Origin: Cheilinus undulatus
Taxonomy: Eukaryota > Chordata > Actinopteri > Labriformes > Labridae
DNA: 64,000 bases
Assembly (NCBI RefSeq): GCF_018320785.1
Contig: NC_054877.1
Coordinates: 32,820,151 to 32,884,150 of the forward strand
Reading direction: 5' to 3'
Part shown: positions 28,401 to 38,200 of the stretch, one piece after another
Layout of the letters: the number at the start of each line of letters is the position of its first letter
How positions within the stretch are numbered: the first letter of the stretch is position 1
The notes under the pieces: model-generated
Database searches by the model: none
What the model saw: only the letters and a program-made list of their open reading frames with translations
Told to the model about the DNA's origin: nothing
Position numbers and translations under genes: made by a program

Positions 28401-31400
28401 GGAAAATAATCTAATTTTGATTTTTTTTTACCCAATATTGTGATTTAATATGTGATTGTTTCTTAAGTTCCTCATCTCATGATTTTCCAACAAAAACAAG
28501 CAATAATTCATTCTATATTATAACCAACACAATATTAGATTAAACTAGGGGTAGACAATTTTGAAAAAAAATCTAATTGTGATGATTTTGACTCATTCTG
28601 CAAATTGGATATGGATGCTGTATTAAAGGGAGTGATGATTTTTATTATAATTCTCATATTTGACATTAAAAACATACAAATCCATGAAGAAAATTTGATT
28701 TTTTTTGTACACGATTCTAAAAATATGCCACTTAAATGATTGCATGAAATGTAATGTATAACATTTCTGCTGCAAAAAAACTTTTAAACTGGTATTTTGA
28801 CACAAATTTCAGGTTAAAGAAATAGTGCACCACCTGCAATTTGGAAATTGCAGCAGACCATATTGCGATTTAATCTCATTTGCGATTAACTGCCCAGCCC
28901 TACAACTAACTGACTTCCCGCTAGAAAAGAAGTTAATGTCATAATCTTCCATCTACCCAAAGTTCCTTATTTCAACAACAGAAAAAGGAGCTTGTCATGG
29001 ACTGCAAGGAAAATAAAGGAACAGTAAAAAGGTAAATGTTTGATTTCACAAGGTGCAGATGACTGTTGACAAGTCCACTGAGCTATCTGAGCTTTTTACA
29101 ACAAAATATTTTTTCCAATTGACATTACTTTGCAAAAATTTTTTAGCTTTGAATTTGTTATTTTTTTAAGCATAACTATATTGACGATGACTGATTTATA
29201 AAATCATTAAAAGAGTAAAACATCCAAGCGGGTGAATACTTTTTACAGGCACCGTATTTTACATCACTGTAGTAAAGGGAGAAAAGAGCATGTGATTTGA
29301 GTGATTTAAAAATAATGCAATAATTATGGACCTTAACTGCTGACAGCACTGATAATTACATTTTATTTCTAATTATTTAATAGATTTATTTTTCTTTACA
29401 GCATTCCTTTTGTCATTTTAACCTTTGACCAGTTCCAGCTACATTCATTTGAGTTTACGTTATTTACTGGCATAGCAAACCACAGATATAATTTGGAACA
29501 AGTACTCATGAGCAGGCTGTCTACCAGTTAATGTTGTTAATATTAATATGAGACTAGGCTTTCATTGCCTGGGAACAAAAGCAAGTCTCTGTGAAAGATG
29601 TTTCAAGAGAATAATTAAACCTCACAAATCCTGAACCATGAACAGAGATGGAGTCACGTAGCAGTAAGGAGCAGAGAGACCTACCAAGGACATCATGTTG
29701 TGGTCTTTGTTTTTATTTTGGCGGGTTTTATTGGCTGCTTTAATCATTTTTTTAATTTTTCAAACTTTCTGTTGTGTTTCCTTTTCCTCTTCTCATTGAG
29801 TTTTGATGTCCTGTGTGAAGTAATTTGTATTGCCTTGTCGCTAAAATATCCTACACAAATAAACTTGCCTTGCCAAGTTTATACATCTTAGATGGTAAAT
29901 GTAAGCAGGTTCAAACAGACAAAAAGAGAAGAGTTGGGAAACATTTAGGCAGCTCTTTTTTATATCAGGTGTAGTATATGAAAGGTAATGACTGCCAAAG
30001 ACATTTAAGTCTGGTGTTTAAACTTTTTAGGTCGGAAGGAAAACACGCCTGTTTTATTCAATGTCAATGCAGTAATAAAACATACCAAAACACACAAATA
30101 AAAACAATAACACCCACCAGCTGTTCAGTTTCTCTACTGTGATTTTTTTCTGGATGAGGTGCTGAGCCCGTGAGTCAACAAGTGGCAGAGCTGGATCCTT
30201 CCTGCTCTGGTCCTGAGGGGTACAAACATTATGCATGAGTGTCGCAGAGAAACTGTTATTGATTAGATCTGTCTTATTTAAATCTGTTAATACCCCTAGA
30301 TTTTTTTCTCTCTCACCTTGTCTCTGTCTGGCTTATTTTCCTCCTCAGGCAGGATCCAGGTCCCCTTATAAAATTCCCTGACTCTCAGCACCATCTGCTG
30401 ACTCTCCTTCCTCAGTGTCTTATAATCCGGAGCAGCAGCAGATGGTCTCTTCTGCTCCTCAGGATCGACTCCTACATCTTCTCTGGTCACCTCATCATCT
30501 AGATCATCTTCATCTAGCTCCTCCTCATCTTCTTCTTTGTCTTTAACATCAAAGAAAGGAGGACCCAGTGAATGATCATCACCGTATAGAAATTTCAGGG
30601 TCTCATCAGTGCTCCACTCCTTCAGTGTTCTCTTCAGACACTCCAGGAGGTTCAGGCGGATGGATTCAGGTTTGGCTTCAGCGGTGAGCAGATCTCTTAG
30701 CCCTGCTGCTCCTCTTTTACTCATGCCAACCTGAGTGATGTTTAGGCCTGGTTGTTCTGTCAGTGCAGTGCTTTGGTTGTTTGAATTTGTGCCATTTAGA
30801 CTAAGAGAAGGAGAATTTTTGCTTTCTGGTGGTTGGTTTAACTCAATACTTGCTGCAGAATTGAGGAGAGGTGGGTTTTCTGCATGCGCAACTTTTGAGT
30901 CAACAGTCAAGGGAGCAGTGTGAGGGGCTGAGTCAGATACACTGCATGAACTCATCTTATTTGTGGCTTCCTCCACCTTAGCATCCACTTGCAATTTTTC
31001 CTCCTGGTTTTCACTCAATTTGTCTCTGTCTAATAAATGTGGCTGTTTCACCCTTTCTGCATTCTTACTCTCCGTCTCTGCTTCATCCTCTGTCTTCTTT
31101 TGTTTCCTTTGCCTCCCCAACTTTCCTCTTTCTCCTTTTGTATCCTTATCATTACGTTTTGGCAGGTCGCCCCAGTGCACTCTGGGTCCCTGCCGTTGGG
31201 AAACAACACTGGAAACAAAGTCCTGCTCCTGCTCAGTGTCACTGCTCTCACTGTGGTTTAGGCTGTCAGCATTGGGACGCTGCTGAGAGCTGGGATGATT
31301 CTCAGGTTGAGCCGCCTGCGGGTTCTCGATGTCTGCCTCTTGTAGAGGCCGCTCTGACAGCAGCACCTCCTCACCAGAACTCCCACTGCATGGACACAGG

Positions 31401-32373
31401 TTACACTGCATGAGCCGATTTCCTAAAAATCTTCTGCATATCCCATTTGGAACATCCATGAAATGCAAAAAGGTACTTTGCTTTTTAAATTAAAAAATGA
31501 TACATACCTATCTCCTTTCTTCATCAACTTAATCTCTGCAGGACTAACATTGAGGGAGAAAATAAACCCAGATTGAATATGTTATAAAAGCTCACATTCA
31601 TTTAGTACTTTTCATTCAGAACGACAATAGGAATGGCGCACATACCTCTCATGCTGCCTGAGCCAAAGGGGTGTTTTTGATATTTGTAGCTCAAACTCTT
31701 TTGATGCTTTGTAGCAGAAGTTACTGCAAAAACACTGATCAGCAGGGAAGGAGCACAAACACAGTTAATTTTTATCTATCTTCAACACATATTAAGTTAA
31801 TTTTCTGAAGCCATAAATTACGGCACTAACCTTGCGTTCTGTGATGTCATAAACCTTGTTAGTTTTGGTACAAATTTTGAACTGCTGAGATGGGACCTAT
31901 AAAAGTATTAAGATAAAAAAGAAGCATAGCACTTGAGATACAAGCAGATTTGCTACTTAACCAGGGCTCTGAAGAGTGATGTTTAGTCTCTTACCTTGCC
32001 CAGTTTATTTGGACATATGGGATATCCGCATAGTTTAGCGATGGATCTCTCCTCCACGACATCTTTATAATTAGCCGGAGCAATGAGTCTTGCCTGTAGA
32101 GAAAACAGAAACACGTTGCCAATCGAGTTAGTTTGGTAAAAAAGAAAAACCTGAACAGTGGTTGAAACTCCACAAATGAGTTCTCAGTGTATTCATTCCA
32201 CTTTACTCAACTGTTCCCCACTATGTTTCAAAAAGAAAACGTTTGAAGAGATCTGTAAGAAAGTCTTGCTTCAGGCTACCCCATGATTCCCAAGGTTACA
32301 TTTTGAGACTTTTTAAGAATTTTTAAAGGCCACTTTAAAATGAGGTATATAAATCTACAAGAAAAAATATTCA

Positions 32374-32444
<71 letters not shown>

Positions 32445-34663
32445 ACATAATACATAGGAGTTGTACAGTCAAATATGATCTTTCCTAAGTGGAAAGAACA
32501 ACAAGATGATAGCTCTCTGACCAGATTGTTAAGGTGAAGTCACTCCTCTACAATAAAGTCAAATATATATATATAGAGAGAGAGAGCAAAGGGTCTCCTC
32601 TGGCAAGAACAAAGCAGAGAGTCAATCTTATTGCATACTGATGAAGCATACACACTGTGTCCTTTGGGACATTGGTTTCCAACCTGGGGTCTGGGACCCC
32701 CTGGGAGTGGGTGAGGGTGGGGGGGACTTTGTGTGCTCCGAGGCTGTCAGAATTAGATTTGCAAATATTGACCAAAACCATGATAAAGCAGTTGTTAAGT
32801 AATTTATACAAAGTTTTTTGAGTTTGTTGATTTTTGATGGCAACTTTTTCTTCTCTCTTGGATACGGGGGGGGCACTTTTCTTAGGTACATGTAGGAGGG
32901 GAGGCTCCAAGGAAAAATGTTTGGGAAACACTGCTTTAGGAGGATCTAAAGGCACAGGTGAGAATTCTAACTCAGTGGATAACTTCACTCATAGTGCAAA
33001 TGTGTCCAACTAAAACAACAACAATCCACTATAAACAAAACCAAAAGAAACCCAGCAGGGATCACTGTATAACATGCAACATCCAAAAACAAATACACAA
33101 GTATAACATGTAAACACTCTTCCCAAGGGTATGATGGGGAACTCTGTCCACACATCACCCCAGATTTGAAATGGCAGTGGGCAGAGCTTAGATCGATCTT
33201 TATAGAGTTGAACTGACACTGATGAATCGGCACTGTCCAATAAACCCAACACTGAAGATCATTTCACTCAGAATTGAGTTACAATCACAACTTGGGAGTT
33301 TAAATCAACTGTGAAGTGTTTAACCCTGAGATATCAACACTCCAGTTTTTGCTTTGAACGGTTGATTTGGGATGTGTTGTGGAATAACTCTCTCGCTATG
33401 TGCTACTGTGTAGTCAACAGAGGTGTAAAAAGTACAAAAGTATTATATTCAAGTAAAAGTACAGATTTTCTGGTTAGAATTAGCTTAAAACAATGTGACT
33501 GCAAAAAAAAACGTTTGTGGCAGGTAGACTTTTTGATCCACCGGTGGTTAATAGACAAAAAAGTTTAATTCCAACACTGAAACAGACCTCTGTCCGCTCA
33601 AGTCTTTTTCTTTGTTCATCATCATTCCTAACACTTTAAAGTGTGTTCTAATTTTTAGATTTGTTCATCCGCAAACTTTGAATTTTGTGCTTTAAGGAAT
33701 TAAGTTTTAGGTATGAACTACATCTTAATATCCATACTGGTACAAGATTATTTTGTAAATATCGACATACTGGATACTGGCAAATTAAATATTGCACATT
33801 CCTACTTTAAATGAATTGCTTTTTACTTTTACTTGAGTAGATTTACAGAACAGTACTTTTACTTAGGTAAATTTTAACTAAAGTAACTGTACTTTTACTT
33901 AAGTACAATAGTCTTGTACTCTTCCCACCTCTGCCACCAGGATACGTCAACGAGAAATAACCGTCGGTCTTATTCTAATGGATCAAAGCTTGTGTTGAGT
34001 TAAGTAGCTTTTCCATGTGGTTTTATGTGCAAGCTAGGTGTTCATGCTCCTGTTTCTCTGCTATAAAGTGATCTAGAAGCACACGTACACAGTCAACCAG
34101 GAAGTCTTCAGCCACACTGTCCTCCAACAGACGCTCCACCACCTTCAGGGCTCTTTTCTCCAACTCCAATTTCTCCCTCAGCTTCTCCTTCACCAGCTCT
34201 CTCCTGTCACAACACACATTTTGAGTGGGCTTTTACATACTGACATACAAGACCACGACTCTCTGAAGCAACATGGTTATAACAAAAGCAGGCTGCAGTG
34301 TTTATTACAACTCCAGCAATGCAAAGATGCACTTGCACACCTTCTGGCTTCTTCTTCGGCGGTCAGTGCTCTTACTTTTTTCCCACCTGTCACACAAAAG
34401 CAGATAAACATGTTTAAAGTGTTGTCATGACTTTATATTATATCAAATTAAAGAAGTGAAACGGTTAGTCGACACTGACGTCGATAGGAACTTCCCAAGG
34501 CAGTTATTTGAAACTAGTTTAATCGCTTTACTGCTGTCTGTGCGGCTCTGGGTATTCCCATGAAGCTATACATTAACAAAAGACAATGAAAAAGTAATGA
34601 AAACAAGCCTTTTTTCGATGTTTTGGCAGTGCCTGCACTCAATCCCCTTCGCTCGGTCTCCAT
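16407..34663 (-). CDS. rpap2: RNA polymerase II-associated protein 2, CTD Ser5 phosphatase (Rpap2/Rtr1 family)
   Basis: Twelve coding exons in transcript order: 34663-34609, 34386-34341, 34203-34089, 32093-31995, 31896-31831, 31734-31646, 31543-31508, 31385-30317, 30212-30118, 27421-27341, 25178-25110 and 16551-16407. Phases join to 654 residues (human 612). The N-terminal RTR1 domain has the C-X4-C (C94, C99) and C-X3-C (C130, C134) zinc ligands, in [11 protein letters not shown] and [10 protein letters not shown]. The large exon 8 encodes the variable linker and an acidic run ([16 protein letters not shown]). The conserved C-terminal half ([33 protein letters not shown]) precedes a diverged helical tail. 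The family removes Ser5 phosphate from the Pol II C-terminal domain and helps import polymerase. The GT donor rule holds everywhere except intron 1, where AAG|GCTTGT is the only in-frame choice I see. Intron 11 is 8.56 kb and repeat-rich. Confidence 0.93.
17013..18300. mobile_element. Tc1-like element with long (~200 bp) terminal inverted repeats
   Basis: The sequence running inward from 17025 (GGGATGTTTTACTATTTATT, GTCAAAGTGAAAACATATTC, GTGACTGCATAAAT) reappears inverted running outward to 18300 (ATTTATGCAGTCAC, CCAAATGTTTTACT). The interior carries antisense Tc1-type landmarks such as CCCCATAGCATGATGCTGCC and GTCTTGGTGGCCTCTCTCAC. The transposase frame is not open. It lies in rpap2 intron 11. 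Fragments of the same family are at 29105-29254 and 43045-43215. Confidence 0.75.
18720..18905 (+). repeat. Dispersed teleost repeat (TCTTCAAACTTTGC family), copy 2
   Basis: It shares TTTTCTTCAAACTCTGCAAA, TTTGACTCAAGGATGACCTG and the following TTTAGGAGGTCAAGATCACT with the 8.9 kb copy. Non-coding. Confidence 0.5.
18985..20232 (+). mobile_element. Tc1-like transposon, 5' truncated, with two insertions
   Basis: The plus strand encodes Tc1 transposase fragments: [14 protein letters not shown]-like DNA at 19000-19040, then AAGCATGGTGGGGCAGCATC (GGSIMLWxCFSA) at 19098-19140, then [14 protein letters not shown]-like DNA near 19350. The 3' untranslated end (CTGCAAAAATGTCTAAAATT, TTTCACTTTGTCATTATGGG, ATTGTAGCATCAGGCTGCAA) matches the 11.4 kb copy. 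A 268-bp retroposed piece splits it at 19439-19706, and another unrelated segment of ~200 bp (about 19958-20160) lies near its end. The frames are broken. Confidence 0.75.
19439..19706 (+). mobile_element. Retroposed transcript fragment with 12-bp target duplication
   Basis: GAGAGGATTTGC occurs at 19427-19438 and again at 19707-19718, bracketing 268 bp that interrupt an otherwise continuous Tc1 sequence. The insert ends with AATAAA (19688-19693), 7 bases, and then six A residues directly before the second repeat. That is the arrangement of a LINE-mobilised polyadenylated RNA. It also holds a run of 13 G near 19631. The parent gene is not recognised and there is no open frame. Confidence 0.7.
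20233..21029. other. rpap2 intron 11, nothing identified
   Basis: AT-rich intronic DNA. The frame at 20435-20791 (118 codons) has no homology I recognise and no splice context, so it is taken as chance. Confidence 0.4.
21030..21240. other. Poly-C tract and candidate conserved noncoding element in rpap2 intron 11
   Basis: A run of about 21 C at 21037-21055 precedes 21115-21240, a GC-balanced stretch without repeat character (GCATTATTCAGCCAGCCTGA, CAACAAATTATTCATGATGG) that stands out from the AT-rich intron. The position 6 kb downstream of gfi1 would suit a gfi1 enhancer. Conservation was not tested, so this is only a candidate. Confidence 0.25.
21241..23659. other. rpap2 intron 11, nothing firm
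   Basis: Frames at 21248-21472, 21861-22109 and 22683-23024 are unsupported. Small CA/GT runs occur around 23257-23270 and 23406-23424, and a C run at 23530-23540. Confidence 0.4.
23660..24020. mobile_element. Tc1-like non-autonomous remnant
   Basis: Its right end, GTGTGACCAAATTCTTCTGTCC followed by ATATAGTGAA, resembles the outer end of fish Tc1 elements (TTTGTCCATATAGTG). CATGGAAACCCATTCCATGAAG inside is also typical of this family. Left boundary uncertain. Confidence 0.4.
25179..27340. other. rpap2 intron 10, nothing identified
   Basis: About 2.2 kb of AT-rich intron. A small palindromic cluster CGATATATCGATAGAAGTCG lies near 26962-26985. No gene or clear transposon was found. Confidence 0.4.
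27500..28255 (+). mobile_element. Tc1-like transposon, internally deleted
   Basis: The order of landmarks matches fish Tc1 elements with inverted ends of the type CATCAGGTACAGCTGTTCAG ... GAGCAGTTAAACAGGTC. Inside, GCCATGGTTGTTGGTGTCAG (MVVGxRR), TTTTCACACACAACCGTCAG (FSxTTVS), TGGTTCAAGCTGACTGAGA (RLVQAD) and AACGCACAACAAATCAAACC (ERTTxxTL) are readable in a broken frame. The catalytic C-terminal half is largely missing. It lies in rpap2 intron 9. A relict of the right end alone occurs at 43255-43450. Confidence 0.75.
28380..28905. mobile_element. TAGGGCTG-type MITE, two tandem copies
   Basis: The left-end motif (ACAATTTGGGAAAATAATCT type) occurs at 28392 and again at 28545 (CTAGGGGTAGACAATTTT). 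The complementary right end GCGATTAACTGCCCAGCCCT closes at 28905. A further copy in glmn intron 9 (40232-40660) is split by a SINE. Non-coding. Confidence 0.55.
29105..29254. mobile_element. Solo end of the long-TIR Tc1 family
   Basis: About 150 bp ending GTGAATACTTTTTACAGGCACCG with TA at 29255-29256. It matches the right inverted repeat of the element at 17-18.3 kb (ATTGAC-ATGACTGATTTA, AAAACATCCAAG). Confidence 0.55.
32379..32439. repeat. (AT)n microsatellite
   Basis: About 61 bp of uninterrupted AT dinucleotides in rpap2 intron 3. A second short AT run adjoining an AG run is at 32564-32586. Confidence 0.95.
32668..32935. mobile_element. hAT-like MITE remnant
   Basis: The left end GGTTTCCAACCTGGGGTCTG and the right end (reverse complement GCAGTGTTTCCCAAAC) follow the pattern of hAT-type non-autonomous elements with CAGTGGTTCTCAACCTGGGG ends. 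Imperfect and old. Confidence 0.45.
33418..33933. mobile_element. AAGTACTTTTACTT-type MITE, copy 1
   Basis: The ends are CAGAGGTGTAAAAAGTAC and, reverse-complemented from the right, CAGAGGTGGGAAGAGTAC. The arms hold repeated AAGTAAAAGTAC and ACTTTTACTTAAGTA words. In rpap2 intron 3. The left flank is repeated inverted next to the copy at 39926-40068. Confidence 0.65.
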
Positions 34664-35228
34664 GCTGTCTGTTTTCTACGTTTTCACATTTGACCTGTGA
34701 CGTTTATAATACTACGGCAAGCCAGAGTGGACAATTGAGTCATCCTGCCGCTAGCATCCTCGTCAGTTAGCGTGGTAGTTTTTACCGGGAGGTTTGTATG
34801 GGGCATGTCGTTTGCTGAGGTGTGTATTTACTTTCCTATAGATGTCTTTATCATTTTATATAGAGAAAAGCGTCTTAGTATGTGTGGCTGTTTTTTAAAG
34901 CTAGCATTGTACAAGAAAATGTTTATTTTCAGCTCAACTGCTAAGCTAATTCGTTATTACTAACTAGCATTAATTCTTCTGCATTCTGTTTGCGGATCAC
35001 AGTCAAGTTTTAAAGGCTTGTTTGGCCTTAATCTGAATGTGTATGTTATGCCCTTGCTTATAGATGATGGCATATTAATGTACAGTCTGTAAGCTCTACG
35101 ATGAGATACTGTTAAATAAGGAACTGATTCATTTTCATGTGTTGTGATGTGCGTCATTTTTAAACAAGGTGTCCTGTTTATTTTGGAGGTTTGCTGTGTG
35201 AAGATAAACCCACCTGAAGACAGCAGGG
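34664..35228. promoter_or_regulatory. Shared divergent promoter region of rpap2 and glmn
   Basis: The two start codons are 565 bp apart and point away from each other, as in the human RPAP2-GLMN pair. A CRE half-site TGACGT lies at about 34698-34703. There is no TATA box in an obvious position for either gene. glmn probably has a non-coding first exon here, since GAG|GTGTGT near 34820 and an acceptor before 35190 are possible. Transcription start sites cannot be fixed. Confidence 0.6.
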
Positions 35229-38200
35229 ATGGCTCTGGAGCAGCTCAGTGATGTGGTCCAGAGATGTGTGAGTTTTTCAGGAGACTGGATGGGGTTTTAT
35301 CACACCAGCACTTTATATACTACATGAGTCTAAACCTTTTACCCATCAGTTCACAATCATATCTGGGTTCCCCACAGTCATGCCATCCAGTTAAATGATT
35401 TGATTAAAAACAATATGCATTTATTTAGGACTAAGTTTAGACTTCCATGTGTTCTAGATAAATATCATACAAAGTGAAAAATTTCAAAACTTTTTCTTTT
35501 AATGTTGGTGATTATGGCATATAACTCCCACAAATAAAAAATTCACTATCTCAAAACCTTACATCACAAAACACGAGTCCAAAAATGATTTATAATACAG
35601 AAATGTTCACCTTCTAGAGATGTGTACTCATTTATGCTCTTAGTAATTGGGTTAAGCTCCTTTTGCAAGAATTATTGCATCTATGCAGCATGGCGTGGAG
35701 CCATCAGTCTATGGCACTGCTGGGGGGTTATGAAGCCTAGGTTGCTCTGATAGTAGCCTTCAGTTTGTCTGAATGGTTCAGCCTGGTGTCTCTTTTCTTC
35801 CTCTTTGCATTTCTCCAGAGATTCTGTATGGGGTTCAGGTCAGGCCAGTTGTTTGGCCAGTCAGCAAACCAGTTTCTGGTAGTTTTGGCTTTATTGTGGG
35901 CAGATCCCAAGCCCTGCTGGAAGAGGAAATCAGTATCTCCATAAAGCTTCTCAGCAGATGAAAGCATGGAGTGCCCTAAAATCTCCTGGTAGACAGCTGA
36001 AAGTGTTGACTCTGGACTTGATAAAACCTCATAGACCAACAGCAGCAGCAGATGACATGGCACCCCAAACCATCACTGACTGAACTAATCATACTGGACT
36101 TCAAGCACCTTGGATTTTGTGCCTCTCTGATCTTCCTACAGACGTTTGGGCCTTGGTTTACAAATTAAATTCAAAATGTACTTTAATCTGAAAACGGGAC
36201 TTGGACCACTGAGCAACAGTCCAGTTCTTTTTCTCCTTAGCCCAGATGAGAAGCTTATAAGTTCTTTGGTTCAGGAGTGGCTTGGCACTAAGAACATGAC
36301 ACTGGTAGCCCATTTCCTGGACTGGTTTGGGTGTGATGGCTCTTGATCCACTCTCAGTCCACTCCATGTGACTCGAAGGAAAACCTGCCCTTTCAGCAGT
36401 GACCTTCTGTGGCTTACCCTCCTTGTGAAGGGTGTCAATGACTGTCCTCTGGACTATAGTCAAGTCAGCAGTCTTCCCCATTATTGCAGTTGTGTGTACT
36501 GAACCAGAATGAATGCGAAGGAAACCTTTGCAAATTAAACTTTTCCACAATATTCTAATATTTTGAGATAGTGGATTTTAGATCTATTTTTTTAGCTGCA
36601 CCTGTATACAGATTGTCAGAAATTTAAATAGAAATTCTTATAGACCAGTGCCTGTACATGCCTTTGCTTGATTCTTATGAGAAAAACTTAAAATATATTT
36701 CAAACTGATTGAAAAGTCCTGAAGATACAAATTATGACTACTGAATTAAAGTTTAACAAGCCAATTGTTTTCATTTACGTAAATCTATAAACAGAAAAAG
36801 TTTGTGTAAATGGTTTGCTTATGTATGTCTAATGAATAAGTCGAAGCCCTAAATGCATCAATTTACCAAAAAAACGCAACATTCTCCACATTAACAGCTG
36901 AACATAAGCTTTTGTTTCCAATGGAATGATGTCATTAGAAATTGAAATGGTTGACTAGGGGCACTGGTGGCAGTGTTTATGTCTGTATGCCCTATGTCTA
37001 CAGGCTTTTTTCCTCAAAGAGGGACCTTTGGAGAATATTGTGATTTGCAATTGCAATGACAATATAATACACAAATGGTATTATGAGTCTATTTGCTTGG
37101 TTATCAAAGAAAATGCAGAGAATAATGATTGCCTTGAAATGTGTAATTCTTTCACTAAAAATACAAATATTAAGAACTATAAAAAATGTAAAACTTACAA
37201 AACATGAAGTTTTTACAGTGCCGTTTTCAAAATAACCTAGTATTTTCCGTAAAATGATTTTGTTTTTCCTTTTTGATAACAAGGTACTTCTGTAAAGTGC
37301 AGCAGTACAACTATTCGAAACTTATGGGCATTTCCGCAGACATTTTTGTAAACCTTTCAAGCACTTCTAAATGCAAAAATAACTGCGTCATTTTATGCAT
37401 TTACGTAATTGCCTGACATCGCTTTTGTGATTGTGATTCGATTAATTGTGCACCACCATCTATGCAGCAAGCTCTTCCAGATGACAGCTACACCACCGAG
37501 AATCATGACGTCTTCACGATTGCAGGGCGTGCCTGCATTGAGGAGGGCCACAGCGCACAGGTCCTTAGTATCATCCTGGATGAAAAGAACCAGGTAAAAA
37601 CTCAAAGCTGACTTTTTTCAGCTCAAAGGTTCACTTTTATGGCATGTAATAATATTTTTGGCATAACAATCCTCTGCTTCCTCACTCTGTAGGACATTGT
37701 GAGATGTATGGGTTGGAACCTGCTGCCTCCTCTGATCCAGGTTCTGCTGAAAAAGGAAGACAAGAATCTTCCTCAATGCCTGGCCATCTTCAACCATCTG
37801 CTAAAGGTCAGTTCATCTGCTCAACACACAGTATAAGGAGTGCATTGATCTGATACTCTGTTTTGGTCAAATGATTGGAAATAAATCAGTCATTTATAAA
37901 TGTATAAACCAGCAGTTAAACTACCAGTTGATCACAAGGCTGAGAATGTCCTTACAAGACTGTTTTTTTCTTTTTCAGACCTGCAGGCCCAAAGAGTTGC
38001 TGATTGGCCTGCTAGAGCAGCTGGAGCAGGATGACCCTGTCGTGATAGCAGAGAGCATCCACCTGTTGTTGAACCCCCTACAGAAAGGTAACAAACACTT
38101 TTTAAGCTTATGCCTCCTAACATTGAAACGTAATAGCTTTGACATTTCAAACAGACAAACAAACAAACATTTCCATGCCCCCTCCCCCCAGTGCTGCTGT

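Noticed and set aside
31039-31413. Plus-strand frames opposite rpap2 exon 8
   Set aside because: They are shadows of the real coding exon on the minus strand.
32379-32439. CRISPR-like or other regular array
   Set aside because: It is a plain AT microsatellite; no spaced direct repeats occur anywhere in the window.
32548-32988. 146-codon frame on the minus strand in rpap2 intron 3
   Set aside because: It runs through a hAT-like MITE remnant and microsatellite-like DNA; no protein family resemblance.
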